Origin: HXMU1428-3 sp965215715
GTDB taxonomy: Bacteria; Pseudomonadota; Alphaproteobacteria; Rhizobiales; HXMU1428-3
Assembly: GCA_965215715.1 (NCBI GenBank)
Contig: OZ244129.1
Span: 558,001-622,000 of the forward strand
Direction: 5' to 3'
DNA length: 64,000 nt
In this document: positions 16,136 through 24,907 of the stretch, one piece after another
Layout of the letters: the number at the start of each line of letters is the position of its first letter
How positions within the stretch are numbered: the first letter of the stretch is position 1
Notes under the pieces: model-generated
Databases searched by the model: none
Told to the model about the DNA's origin: nothing
Seen by the model: only the letters and a program-made list of their open reading frames with translations
Position numbers and translations under genes: made by a program

Positions 16136-17344
16136 TTAATCCAGAATAAAGGGGCTTTTGTGCCAGAAATTGCCGTTGCGTCCCATTTGTTCACCCACTT
16201 TATAGAGGGCTTGCATATATTTGGTGTCAAACACGTCTTGCTCTTTGAGGGTAAAGGTTGGGGGGACATAGGCTAGGTTATAATCCAGCCCATCGCGCTT
16301 GGCCAAAGCATAGACACGATACAAGTCACCAATGCCTTGGTTTTTGATGAGCGTTGAGATTGAGCGTGCTGAAATTTCAAGGAGCTTGGCTTCAGTGACA
16401 TCATATTGGGGGGTCACTCTTGAATTGCGGATAACATAGACGCGGCGTTTTCGCTTTACACCTAACAAGGCGTCTAGTCGGCGGGGTGAAAAGGCTGGTG
16501 GGTATAAGAACACTTGAGAGGAAATGCCGCCATCAACGTGCAGCTCTGTATAGGTTTTGCCATTGGCCTCAACGTCAAAGCGCACAGGGGGGAAAGCGCC
16601 GGGAATGGAGGTTGAAGCCAATATGATTTTGCGGAATAACTCTAATTTTTGCGGATGGTTGCTGTTTGCCAGCATGCCAATGTCCCATATGATGCCTCTT
16701 TGAGAGTCAAGATCGCTGGTGCCTATTAATAAAAACCGCCCCTTTAAATATTCTCGGCCAATTTTAGCCAAAAGATCAGCCGTGGCATATTTGGCGATCA
16801 TGGTGATCAGGCCGCTATTATCTGTTAATGCTGGGCCGCCGAAGAGGCCATTTAATATGGTGGTTTGAAGGACCTGCTTGGTTGAAAGGGTGGTGTATAT
16901 TTCTTTCAACTGAGGGTCATAGGCTGGCCCTAGAAAGGCAAAGGGGGCAATGATGGCACCGGTGCTCACACCCGTGACAACATCAAATTTGGGTCGCCTG
17001 CCTGATTGGGTCCAGCCGTTTAGTAGGCCTGCGCCAAATGCGCCGTCTGAGCCACCGCCTGAAAGACTTAAGATGTCCCAGGTGCGGTTCTTATCTGGAT
17101 AAGCGCGCATACGTTCTTTTAATGGGATGGCAATTTGTTTTAATTCTGCGTCAGAAAGAGGTGGGGCGTCAGCATAAAAACGCACATCTGTTAACGAGGG
17201 GACGATTGCATTGGTTGTCAGGCTTTCTGGCACGGCCACCCGGTTAGAAAATGTGCTGCAGGCAGATAAAATGAGAGTTAGGCAAAGGGCAAAGGCCAAG
17301 TGGAGGTGTTTTTTGCAAAGTGTAAAATGTGCCAATCCACGCAT
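16136..17344 (-). CDS. Patatin-like phospholipase lipoprotein
   Basis: The N-terminus is a lipoprotein signal with lipobox LSAC (Cys29), so the protein is probably anchored to a membrane. The patatin domain has the oxyanion glycine motif GGGSDGAFGAGLLNG, the nucleophile elbow GVSTG (G-x-S-x-G) and the catalytic dyad Asp in VDGGISSQ. Patatins are Ser-Asp acyl hydrolases acting on phospholipids or other esters. The 402-residue length leaves a C-terminal region of about 90 residues without a known domain. A good ribosome site (aaggt) precedes the ATG. It stands alone on the minus strand. Confidence 0.92.
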   Translation of the reverse strand: MRGLAHFTLCKKHLHLAFALCLTLILSACSTFSNRVAVPESLTTNAIVPSLTDVRFYADAPPLSDAELKQIAIPLKERMRAYPDKNRTWDILSLSGGGSDGAFGAGLLNGWTQSGRRPKFDVVTGVSTGAIIAPFAFLGPAYDPQLKEIYTTLSTKQVLQTTILNGLFGGPALTDNSGLITMIAKYATADLLAKIGREYLKGRFLLIGTSDLDSQRGIIWDIGMLANSNHPQKLELFRKIILASTSIPGAFPPVRFDVEANGKTYTELHVDGGISSQVFLYPPAFSPRRLDALLGVKRKRRVYVIRNSRVTPQYDVTEAKLLEISARSISTLIKNQGIGDLYRVYALAKRDGLDYNLAYVPPTFTLKEQDVFDTKYMQALYKVGEQMGRNGNFWHKSPFILD

Positions 17345-17465
17345 GGCGATACCTTAAAAAAATGCTTCATCTATTTGAAGCATTAATGCATACCATAAGG
17401 CTGAAATGAACTTAAAAATAAAAATGAGCTTAAAGACAGGCTCTAGTTTTTTCGGTTTGTAACCC

Positions 17466-17885
17466 TCAATAAGATTTTGTGGCTTCTATGAGTTCTAATT
17501 TGTTTTCAAATATTTTTAGTACCTGCTTGAGCTTTTTGCCCCGTTTTAAGATCCGGCCTTGATGATTGCGGACAAGATATGCCCCTTGGCGTTTGGCTAG
17601 CTTGGGGTGCTTTTCCAGCCGATAAAGCGGGTTTTCTGAAGTGTGGCGGAAGATGGAGAAAATAGCGCAATCGCGTCCCATATCAATTGCATAGTCGCGC
17701 CAGGCCCCTTGAGCGACCATCGCACCATAGCTGGAGAGAATAAGGCTTAATTCTGTTCTATGGAAACAGACCAGACTTTCAGGTTTGTAAGATCCATTAG
17801 AGGATTTGTTAGAAGAGGTGTTTTGGAGAGAGGACTTTTGCTGAAAGGACCTGGGAAAAGGTATGATTGCGCTTTGTTTGTTCAA
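17466..17885 (-). CDS. DUF2794 domain protein
   Basis: The 139-residue protein carries the DUF2794 core from about residue 35 on: FHRTELSLILSSYGAMVAQG, then WRDYAIDMGRDCAIFSIFRH and PLYRLEKHPKLAKRQGAYLV. This family is almost confined to alphaproteobacteria and has no known function. The first 30 residues are Ser/Asn rich and unconserved. The gene is monocistronic and faces the large gap at 17886-18466 that contains two RNA-like elements; its promoter probably lies in the first 100 bp of that gap. Confidence 0.85.
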   Translation of the reverse strand: MNKQSAIIPFPRSFQQKSSLQNTSSNKSSNGSYKPESLVCFHRTELSLILSSYGAMVAQGAWRDYAIDMGRDCAIFSIFRHTSENPLYRLEKHPKLAKRQGAYLVRNHQGRILKRGKKLKQVLKIFENKLELIEATKSY

Positions 17886-18053
17886 AAAAGCCTCCCCTGC
17901 TTATTATCTCTGACCTTCTCATCATGCCTTGGGCTGAAAAGAATGACAAGAGGGCAAAATAAACATTACATTTTTGTAACATTTATCACGAAATGGCCTT
18001 AAACCCTTCAATTTCGTGCCTTAAACCCTATCTATATTAATACCATAGCCTCT

Positions 18054-18129
18054 TGGCCTGGTCTTGGGAGGTTCTTGAAAAATCAGCCCCCCAAGTCCCC
18101 TTCAGGGCCTCATAACCTTGACCAGGCCA
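18054..18129. other. 76-nt folded element with a 10-bp closing stem
   Basis: TGGCCTGGTC (18054-18063) pairs perfectly with GACCAGGCCA (18120-18129). Inside, TTGGGAGG (18064-18071) pairs with CCCCCCAA (18087-18094) with one mismatch, and a small hairpin around CCCTTCAGGG follows, giving a three-way-junction shape. It lies between the divergently placed DUF2794 gene and the small RNA at 18261. On the plus strand it is followed by a T-rich stretch. No known family (SRP RNA, 6S, riboswitch) was recognised. Confidence 0.55.
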
Positions 18130-18225
18130 TCTTTGTTTCTTGTCTTAATGATTTGTTGTTAAAATATCACAGGTCTTTATTTGTTTTTTGCAAAACGGTC
18201 ATCTTTATCTTTTAAGTATTGAGTG

Positions 18226-18254
18226 TTGCCGAATCTGTTTGTGTAGCCTATAAT
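18226..18254 (+). promoter_or_regulatory. Consensus sigma-70 promoter for the 18261 RNA
   Basis: TTGCCG (18226-18231) and TATAAT (18249-18254) are separated by exactly 17 bp. The promoter is bracketed by a 7-bp inverted repeat, TTGCCGA and TCGGCAA, that covers the -35 box and the start site, so it could also bind a dimeric regulator. No coding sequence follows on this strand before the terminator at 18385. Confidence 0.7.
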
Positions 18255-18260
18255 CGGCAA

Positions 18261-18425
18261 GAGGTACGTAGTAATGCGTATCTGCACAACTTAAAGTTGT
18301 GCACATGTACCATGTTTTAGTAATGCGTTAGAGTACATATTTAATGTTTTTGAACTGCGTATCGTTCTTAAAACATCATAACTTAAGGGCTGACCATTCC
18401 TTTTCGATTGGATCAGCCCTTTTTA
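18261..18425 (+). ncRNA. Putative independent small RNA of about 165 nt
   Basis: The segment runs from the expected start site of the promoter at 18226-18254 to a strong terminator. It contains no good open reading frame. A near-perfect hairpin with 10-bp arms (TGCACAACTT / AAGTTGTGCA, 18283-18303) is enclosed by GGTAC and GTACC, and the 10-mer AGTAATGCGT occurs twice (18270 and 18319). It lies between DUF2794 and the 3' end of panC and is antisense to neither. I do not recognise it as a known alphaproteobacterial RNA family (AbcR, suhB/ar14, 6S). Confidence 0.6.
18385..18425 (+). terminator. Rho-independent terminator of the putative small RNA
   Basis: GGGCTGA-CCA pairs with TGG-ATCAGCCC around a loop of about 12 nt, followed by TTTTTATTTG. 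On the other strand it is not followed by a T-tract, so it serves plus-strand transcription, where no gene but the putative RNA exists. It also lies 42 bp beyond the 3' end of panC. Confidence 0.85.
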
Positions 18426-18466
18426 TTTGTTTTTTACTTTTAAAGTACCGGCTGTTACTAAGTGTC

Positions 18467-19330
18467 CTAAAGAGCGATATTATCTATTAAGCGGGTTTGT
18501 CCAAGTTTTACGGCGGCAAACAAACGGGCGTTGTTTGAGGGTTGTTCTTTGAGGTCCGTTATAGGGTTTAAGTCGTCACTTTGACGCAACTCTAGATAAT
18601 CAATTTCAAATCCATGATTGATTAAAGTTTTTTCAGCTCGTTTCAAATGATCAGCAATCTGAGCGCCTTGTTTGAGGCTTTGGGCAATTTGTTGCAATGT
18701 TGCATATAGATGTGGCGCGATTGCGCGTTCTTGTTCATTTAAATATTGATTGCGAGAGGATAGGGCCAGTCCATCGGCTTCACGGACAATGGGACTGCCC
18801 AGAATTTGGGTTTCAATGTTGAGGTCTTTGACCAGCCTTTTGATGACCAATAGTTGTTGGAAATCTTTTTCACCAAACACAGCAATGTCAGGTTGGCAGA
18901 TCAATAACAGTTTGCTGACAATGGTTGCCACTCCGTCAAAGTGACCGGGGCGGTTGCCGCCACATAGCCCTAAGCTAAGCTGATTAACGCTCACACTGGT
19001 TTGAAAGCCTGTCGGGTATATTTCTTTCACAGGGGGGGTGAAGGCGATGTGGGCCCCGGTGCGCTCAAGGGCGTCTATGTCATCTTGCAAGGGGCGCGGG
19101 TAGCTGTCTAAGTCTTCGTTTTGGCCAAATTGTGTGGGATTGACAAAGATGGAGCAAACAACCATATCGCTCTTTTGCTTGGCAAATTCTATCAAAGACA
19201 AATGCCCCTGGTGTAGTGCGCCCATGGTCGGGACCAGGGCAATTGTTTTTGAGCTGGCTTTTAAGGCTTTTATCTGTGTGCGCAAGGCTTCAATTGTGCT
19301 GGTAATGGTAAGAGAGTGCGGCTTAGACAT
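18467..19330 (-). CDS. panC: Pantothenate synthetase
   Basis: PanC condenses pantoate and beta-alanine with ATP to make pantothenate. The 287-residue length is standard and the nucleotidyl-transferase motifs are present: PTMGALHQGHLSLI (HIGH-like, residues 34-47), FVNPTQFGQNEDLDSYPR, FGEKDFQQLLVIKRLV and the KMSKS-like SSRNQYLN. panB and panD are not adjacent, unlike in many bacteria. The ATG at 19330 places the first motif correctly. Confidence 0.97.
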   Translation of the reverse strand: MSKPHSLTITSTIEALRTQIKALKASSKTIALVPTMGALHQGHLSLIEFAKQKSDMVVCSIFVNPTQFGQNEDLDSYPRPLQDDIDALERTGAHIAFTPPVKEIYPTGFQTSVSVNQLSLGLCGGNRPGHFDGVATIVSKLLLICQPDIAVFGEKDFQQLLVIKRLVKDLNIETQILGSPIVREADGLALSSRNQYLNEQERAIAPHLYATLQQIAQSLKQGAQIADHLKRAEKTLINHGFEIDYLELRQSDDLNPITDLKEQPSNNARLFAAVKLGQTRLIDNIAL

Positions 19331-19469
19331 GAAAAACTTTCTTCAAAATGGCTTCGTTAGGGAAACTGTCATTTTAATCAGTTCAGGGGCCAAATACCAT
19401 GCTATAAAATTTCGAGCAAATTGATAATTGGCCTTCTTGCTGGGGCCCGATACTTTAGAGATAAATGAC

Positions 19470-20144
19470 ATGCCTTATGTGCTCGCGTTTTGTGTGATCA
19501 CACTTTACCTTTATTTTCGCTTTGGGAAAAAAGCTTTGGCCAGTGCTTTGGCATTGTTGGCTTTGCTTGTGTTGGCGCGCGGGTTTGTGGTTCTGGCTGT
19601 CCCGTTGTTGATGGCGGCTTATTGGTTGATCAAAGATGAGCGGCTGCTGCCAAAAATTGGTGGGAGAACTAGGCAAAGACCCCAAGCGACAGACCGGCCT
19701 GGTGTGCCCACCATAAAGGGGCGTTTTGTTACCCTTTATCTGGATGCGCTTTCTGGAAATATAACTGGCATGGTTGGTAAAGGGCCTTTGGTTGGTAGCC
19801 CATTGGTTGGCCTTTCTCAAGACAAGCTCAATCAGTTGAGGGTTCACTATCAAAAAAGGGATAAAGAAAGCAGTGCGTTGTTGGAGGTGTTTTTAGATCA
19901 AGCATTTCCTGCATGGCGCAAAGCTGAAGGGGCTGAGGAGGGGGGCGGTTCATCTTCACGAGCCAGTTGGGCTACGTCTGTGTCGCGGCGCGAGGCTGCT
20001 CAAGTGTTGGGGCTGTCTTTTACAGCTTCTGAAGCTGAGATAAAACAGGCCCATCGCCAGTTGATGAAAAAGTTTCATCCAGATCAGGGCGGGGCTGAAA
20101 TTTTGGCCGCGAAAATTAACATGGCCAAAGATCGGTTGTTGTAG
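19470..20144 (+). CDS. Membrane-anchored J-domain protein
   Basis: Two hydrophobic helices at the N-terminus (YVLAFCVITLYLYFRF and ALASALALLALLVLARGFVV) are followed by a linker and a central helical region, and a C-terminal J domain of about 60 residues ends the protein. The DnaK-activating HPD is intact (MKKFHPDQGG), unlike in the protein at 2797. The architecture resembles the alphaproteobacterial DjlA/TIM14-like anchored co-chaperones, which recruit DnaK to the membrane. I prefer ATG 19470 (224 residues); a TTG at 19428 is in frame. The neighbour panC is divergent. Confidence 0.8.
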   Translation: MPYVLAFCVITLYLYFRFGKKALASALALLALLVLARGFVVLAVPLLMAAYWLIKDERLLPKIGGRTRQRPQATDRPGVPTIKGRFVTLYLDALSGNITGMVGKGPLVGSPLVGLSQDKLNQLRVHYQKRDKESSALLEVFLDQAFPAWRKAEGAEEGGGSSSRASWATSVSRREAAQVLGLSFTASEAEIKQAHRQLMKKFHPDQGGAEILAAKINMAKDRLL

Positions 20145-20156
20145 GTTGGTTTTACC

Positions 20157-20260
20157 TAGAGCATGTCACTTTGTTTTGTATTCAATGCCATGCTCCATCT
20201 TCTTATTTATGCGTGTCTTTTTTCCCAAAACCGGTATCCACTTTTGTGGGACACGCTCTA
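20157..20260. repeat. Interspersed element, copy A (104 bp)
   Basis: The ends TAGAGCATGTC and GACACGCTCTA form an 11-bp terminal inverted repeat with one mismatch. Inside are two hairpins: GAGCATG...CATGCTC and one around CCCAAAACCGGTATCCACTT. The element sits 12 bp past the stop of the J-protein gene and 14 bp from the stop of the convergent carboxypeptidase gene. Related copies are at 24908, 34546, 53415 and 56012. The size and structure are those of a small non-coding mobile element. Confidence 0.85.
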
Positions 20261-20274
20261 AAAGATTAGATTTT

Positions 20275-21501
20275 TTATTGCGCTGGAACAGCCAAGCAAT
20301 CAATGGCTTTGCGTTTTAATTGGCGGCAGGTTTGCCTGGCGTCTTGTTCTGTAAAGCCGGCAAAGCGCGCGCGGTAAACGGAGTTGTTGTTGGGAACCAG
20401 CATGGTGAAGCTTTGATGACCAGTTAACAGACTGCCCGCTTTAGAGCCGATGGAGGCAAGGCGTTGTTTGGCATCTTCTTCAGATCCGAACGCCCCAATT
20501 TGAATATGATAGGGCCCGGCCGGTGGCAGGCCTGCGCCTAATCGTTGAGGCTCGGGCTTAATTTTAGGCCCTTGAGCTAATCTAATCGGCTCTTTGATGG
20601 GTTGGGTTTTTACAATTTGTTTTTGAGCAGGGCGGCGCTTGGGTGTAAAGACAATATGTTGTTTGCGCTTGCCGCGAGATGCCTTGCGCACTGATTTGCG
20701 TAAAATCTTGGCCATGAAGACATCGCGTCTTCTGGCTGTTTTGCCGCCCATGACCACAGCGACCACATGTTTGCGCCCTTGCCAGTATGAAGAGGTTAGG
20801 TTGAAGCCAGAGGCGCGGGTGTAGCCTGTTTTAATGCCGTCGATGCCTTGCATGCGTGACATAAGGCGGTTGTAATTTTTATAAACCCGGCCCTTGTAAG
20901 CGAATTTTTTGGTGGCAAAATATCGATAGAGCCCGGGGAAATCTTTTTGGATGGCTTGGCTCAGTTTGATCATGTCACGCGCGGTTGTCACTTGTTTGCG
21001 GTTTGGCAAGCCAGAGGCGTTTAAAAATCGTGTTTTGTTCATGCCTAGTTTGCGGGCTTTCCAGGTCATGAGTTGAGCAAATTTCCATTCAGATCCGGCA
21101 ATGTTTTCAGCAACAACAACGGCGACATCATTTGCGCTTTTTACAATCAGTGCTTTGATAGCGTGTTCCACACGAATCGTGGTGCCTGGCTTTAGCCCCA
21201 ATTTTGAGGGCTGTTGACGCGATGCGTTTTCAGTGACTTGTAATTTGGAATCTAGATTTAAACGTCCAGATTGAATAAACTCAAACAGCATGTACAGCGT
21301 CATCACTTTGGTTAGTGACGCGGGGTGATGGGGTTTGTCAATGTTATGGGAATAAAGGACGCGCCCGGTATGAGCATCAATGGCCATAGCGGCAGATTTT
21401 TTGGCCGCAAAAGCGGGGGTGTTTATCGGGCCTATTAAAAGACTAAATACCCCACCACAAATTAAGCAAAAACGAAAAACCGAGTACACTAGAGCTTTCA
21501 T
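20275..21501 (-). CDS. D-alanyl-D-alanine carboxypeptidase with SPOR domain
   Basis: The enzyme trims the terminal D-Ala from peptidoglycan pentapeptides in the periplasm. It has a signal peptide (cleaved near residue 33), the SxxK motif SLTK at residues 62-65, the SxN motif KSANDVAVV and the KTG motif IKTGYT, all of class C low-mass penicillin-binding proteins. The C-terminal 75 residues form a SPOR domain (PYHIQIGAFGSEEDAKQRL) that binds denuded glycan at the septum. The basic linker (about residues 260-330) joins them. This domain order is common in Hyphomicrobiales. It is single-gene and convergent with the J-protein gene. Confidence 0.92.
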   Translation of the reverse strand: MKALVYSVFRFCLICGGVFSLLIGPINTPAFAAKKSAAMAIDAHTGRVLYSHNIDKPHHPASLTKVMTLYMLFEFIQSGRLNLDSKLQVTENASRQQPSKLGLKPGTTIRVEHAIKALIVKSANDVAVVVAENIAGSEWKFAQLMTWKARKLGMNKTRFLNASGLPNRKQVTTARDMIKLSQAIQKDFPGLYRYFATKKFAYKGRVYKNYNRLMSRMQGIDGIKTGYTRASGFNLTSSYWQGRKHVVAVVMGGKTARRRDVFMAKILRKSVRKASRGKRKQHIVFTPKRRPAQKQIVKTQPIKEPIRLAQGPKIKPEPQRLGAGLPPAGPYHIQIGAFGSEEDAKQRLASIGSKAGSLLTGHQSFTMLVPNNNSVYRARFAGFTEQDARQTCRQLKRKAIDCLAVPAQ

Positions 21502-22125
21502 ACGATTCTCTTTTTAAAATCCTGCCACTTTACAGTTTTTCATTTTTGGCGAAAAAGGTGCCTCTTCAGGCTTTAACGGTGCTAGCCATTAAAGCCATCA
21601 CTTGTGACCAATGTTCTTGGCTGATGTGACCGAGACAGTTTTTTCAAGCCGTAAAAAAACTTAAAACTGTATTTTAAGCGTGTTTGGTTGACCTCATATT
21701 TAACAAACTTAACCATGATAATTAGGCATGATTTTGACTAATTTAATTTGGTCGTTTGTTAAGGCCTTTGCCAAACATCCTTAATGTTTAAAAGTTTAAC
21801 AAAATTCATTTATGGAAACGTTAAACTATTACCATCAATTTATTTAAAATTTTAATGAATTTAATCGCTTCAAATTAGGCTTGAAATTAATAAAAATAGG
21901 GCAAAATGATGTGAAATTAGCCAATTGAAATTTATTAAGAACGTCTTAACTATTAGGAGGGCTTCAAAACGAACGTTTTAAGGGCGTGTTTTTAAGCTCA
22001 AATTTTAAGCAGTTGATGAGTTTTTATGTATGCTTTGGTTTATTACTTCAATGTTTGCATAAGGCCCGCCAAATCGTTATTCTTATCTTCGTAAAAGGCA
22101 TGGTAGGTTAAAAGCATTGATAACA
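21502..22125. other. 624-bp gap upstream of clpS, AT rich
   Basis: No gene is supported here. The stretch is AT rich with many GTTTAA/TTAAC motifs. A sequence AGGAGGG at about 21955 is Shine-Dalgarno-like but is not followed by a usable start. The only open frames are under 40 codons and look random. The part next to 21501 must hold the carboxypeptidase promoter and the part near 22126 the clpS promoter. Confidence 0.6.
21935..21950. promoter_or_regulatory. Full-consensus CtrA box upstream of clpS
   Basis: TTAA (21935-21938), seven bases, then TTAAC (21946-21950) exactly match the CtrA consensus TTAA-N7-TTAAC. It lies 176 bp before the clpS ATG and about 430 bp before the carboxypeptidase gene. 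Because ClpS/ClpA belong to the proteolytic machinery and CtrA controls the cell cycle, regulation here would be meaningful, but no binding can be shown from sequence. Confidence 0.4.
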
Positions 22126-22512
22126 ATGAAGCGTGAAATAAAAGGGCAGATACAATTAACACACGGTTATTTTTGCCATTCCAATAGTGAGGATGGCAAT
22201 GATAATGATGGCGGGTTGGTTACACCGGGCTTAAAGGAAAAAGTCAAAGAAAAGACAAAAAAGCCTAATCTTTATAAAGTACTGTTGCTCAATGATGATT
22301 ATACACCGATGGAATTTGTGGTGCACATTCTAGAGCGCTTTTTTAATAAGCAAAGGCAAGAGGCGGAACAGATTATGCTTCATGTTCATCATAAAGGGGT
22401 CGGGATTTGCGGCGTTTTTACTTATGAGGTGGCAGAGACAAAAGTGACGCAGGTCACTTTGTTTGCCAAAGAGCATCAACACCCGTTACAATGCACCATG
22501 GAAAAGGAGTAA
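22126..22512 (+). CDS. clpS: ATP-dependent Clp protease adaptor ClpS
   Basis: ClpS binds N-degron substrates and delivers them to ClpAP. The conserved core starts at about residue 45 (KPNLYKVLLLNDDYTPMEFV) with the substrate-pocket NDDYTPM and the VHHKGVGICGVFTYEVAETK segment. The N-terminal extension (about 45 residues, acidic) is longer than in most ClpS. The frame opens with TTG 22117, but ATG 22126 is the first normal start; ribosome site weak. It is separated from clpA by 6 bp, so the pair is one operon. Confidence 0.95.
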   Translation: MKREIKGQIQLTHGYFCHSNSEDGNDNDGGLVTPGLKEKVKEKTKKPNLYKVLLLNDDYTPMEFVVHILERFFNKQRQEAEQIMLHVHHKGVGICGVFTYEVAETKVTQVTLFAKEHQHPLQCTMEKE

Positions 22513-22518
22513 CACTCT

Positions 22519-24897
22519 ATGCCATCATTTACAGAGAGTTTAGAAGAGGCCATCCATCGCGCATTGGAATATGCCAGTGAACGGCGCCAGGAATTTGCCA
22601 CTCTAGAACATCTTTTATTATCCCTTATTGATGACAAAGATGCCTCAGCGGTTATGAGCGCTTGCGGGGTGAATATGGATTTGCTGCGCAAACAGCTTAT
22701 TCAATATATTGATGACGATTTAGATGCCCTCATTGTTTCGGAACTTGAGGATGTACAGCCGACCACCGGGTTCCAACGGGTGGTGCAACGTGCTCTTATT
22801 CATGTGCAGTCGTCTGGGCGCGAAGAAGTGACCGGGGCCAATGTGCTGGTGGCTATTTTTGCGGAACGGGAAAGCCATGCTGCCTTTTTCCTTCTTGAAC
22901 AAGATATGACCCGGTTTGATGCGGTTAATTATATCAGCCATGGGGTGGCCAAACGCTCTGACATGTCTGAACCGCGGGCTGTGCGCGGGGTTGATGATGA
23001 TGCCGCGACTGTTGAGAGCGGTGAAGATGGTTCACGTGAGCCAGATGTGTTGGAGAACTTTTGCATTAACTTGAATAAAAAGGCGCGTGATGGGGGCATT
23101 GACCCACTGATTGGGCGCGATGCTGAGGTGAACCGGACCATTCAAATTTTATGTCGCCGCCAGAAGAATAACCCGTTGTTTGTGGGTGAGCCTGGTGTTG
23201 GTAAAACGGCCATTGCAGAAGGTTTGGCGCGGCGCATTGTGAATGCCGAAGTGCCTGAAGTGCTGCTGGATGCCACTATCTTCCAATTGGATATGGGGGC
23301 TTTGCTTGCCGGGACCCGTTATCGCGGTGATTTTGAAGAGCGCCTTAAATCTGTGATTAAAGAAATTGAGCGCACCCCTGGGGCGGTTATTTTCATTGAT
23401 GAAATTCATACCATCATTGGCGCTGGGGCCACCTCTGGCGGGGCGATGGATGCCTCTAACTTATTAAAACCAGCACTTGCCAATGGGGCCGTTAAGTGCA
23501 TTGGTTCGACTACTTATAAAGAGTTTCGCAATTATTTTGAAAAAGACCGGGCGATGGTGCGGCGGTTTCAAAAAATTGATATTAATGAGCCAAGTCCAGA
23601 AGATACCGTTAAGATCTTGCAAGGCTTAAAGCCTTACTTTGAAAAGCATCACAATATCAAATATACCAATCAAGCGCTGAAGACGGCGGTTGATTTGTCG
23701 GTTAAATATTTGCATGACAAAAAATTACCCGACAAAGCAATTGATGTGATTGATGAAACGGGTGCCTCTCAAATGTTGTTGGCACCATCCAAGCGGCGCA
23801 AGACGATCGGCGTTAAAGAGATTGAAGTCACAATTGCTACAATGGCACGGATCCCGCCGAAAACCGTTTCCAAGTCGGATGCAGAAGTGTTGCGCAACAT
23901 GGAGCGTGATTTGCAGCGGGTGGTTTATGGGCAAGATCAAGCGATCTCTACCCTTTCTTCAGCAATCAAACTTTCAAGGGCTGGTTTGCGCCAGCCTGAC
24001 AAGCCGATTGGGTGTTATTTGTTCTCTGGCCCAACCGGGGTTGGTAAAACTGAAGTTGCACGCCAATTGGCAGATACCATGGGTGTGCCAATTTTACGGT
24101 TCGACATGTCTGAATATATGGAAAAACATGCTGTTTCGCGCCTTATTGGGGCGCCTCCTGGTTATGTTGGATTTGACCAGGGCGGCTTGCTAACTGATGG
24201 GATTGATCAAAACCCTCATAGCGTGTTGTTGCTTGACGAGATTGAAAAAGCTCATCCGGATATTTTCAACATTTTGTTGCAGGTGATGGATCACGGCAAG
24301 CTGACAGATCATAATGGCAAATCGGTTGATTTTAGAAATGTCATTCTCATCATGACCTCCAATGCTGGGGCGGCTGATTTGGCCAAAGCGCCGATTGGCT
24401 TTAACCGTGAAGAGCGGGTTGGTGAGGATGAGGACGCGATTAATACTCTGTTTAGCCCTGAGTTTCGTAACCGGCTTGATGCGGTTATTCCTTTTGCCGC
24501 TCTTGCGCCTGAGACCATTAGTAAAGTGGTTGATAAATTCATCTTTGAATTGGAAGCGCAATTGGCAGATCGCTCGGTGACGATTGAGTTGAGCGAAGAG
24601 GCCAAAGAGTGGTTGGCGAAAAAAGGGTATGATCCTAAATATGGTGCCCGGCCTTTAGCACGTGTCATCCAAGAGCATATTAAGACGCCGCTGGCTGAAG
24701 AAGTGTTATTTGGCAAGCTGGAAAAAGGCGGCACGGTTGAAGTGCATGTGAAGGGCAAAGGGGCGGCTAAGCATTTGGCATTTCATTATGTGAGTGCTGA
24801 GCCTGGTGTTAAATCAAGCGTGAAGAAGAAAGCCAAGGCCAAGGTTGGTGCCAGCGCGAGCGCTAAAAAAACACCTAAGAAAAAGGCTGATAAATAG
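22519..24897 (+). CDS. clpA: ATP-dependent Clp protease ATP-binding subunit ClpA
   Basis: ClpA is the double-AAA+ unfoldase that feeds ClpP. The N-terminal Clp repeat domain (about 1-150) binds ClpS. The first AAA+ module has GEPGVGKTA (Walker A) and VIFIDEIHT (Walker B); the second has GPTGVGKTE and VLLLDEIEKAHPD, with the C-terminal small domain around KYGARPLARVIQ. The Ile-Gly-Phe that docks ClpP is represented by IGFNREER near residue 630. Length is 792, with a lysine-rich tail of about 30 residues beyond the usual end. clpP is not adjacent. Confidence 0.97.
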   Translation: MPSFTESLEEAIHRALEYASERRQEFATLEHLLLSLIDDKDASAVMSACGVNMDLLRKQLIQYIDDDLDALIVSELEDVQPTTGFQRVVQRALIHVQSSGREEVTGANVLVAIFAERESHAAFFLLEQDMTRFDAVNYISHGVAKRSDMSEPRAVRGVDDDAATVESGEDGSREPDVLENFCINLNKKARDGGIDPLIGRDAEVNRTIQILCRRQKNNPLFVGEPGVGKTAIAEGLARRIVNAEVPEVLLDATIFQLDMGALLAGTRYRGDFEERLKSVIKEIERTPGAVIFIDEIHTIIGAGATSGGAMDASNLLKPALANGAVKCIGSTTYKEFRNYFEKDRAMVRRFQKIDINEPSPEDTVKILQGLKPYFEKHHNIKYTNQALKTAVDLSVKYLHDKKLPDKAIDVIDETGASQMLLAPSKRRKTIGVKEIEVTIATMARIPPKTVSKSDAEVLRNMERDLQRVVYGQDQAISTLSSAIKLSRAGLRQPDKPIGCYLFSGPTGVGKTEVARQLADTMGVPILRFDMSEYMEKHAVSRLIGAPPGYVGFDQGGLLTDGIDQNPHSVLLLDEIEKAHPDIFNILLQVMDHGKLTDHNGKSVDFRNVILIMTSNAGAADLAKAPIGFNREERVGEDEDAINTLFSPEFRNRLDAVIPFAALAPETISKVVDKFIFELEAQLADRSVTIELSEEAKEWLAKKGYDPKYGARPLARVIQEHIKTPLAEEVLFGKLEKGGTVEVHVKGKGAAKHLAFHYVSAEPGVKSSVKKKAKAKVGASASAKKTPKKKADK

Positions 24898-24907
24898 GTT
24901 TTCAGCC

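Noticed and set aside
18054..18129. SRP RNA, 6S RNA or tmRNA as identity for the folded element
   Set aside because: The conserved tetraloop and purine strings of SRP RNA, the central bulge of 6S and the tRNA-like end of tmRNA are all missing.
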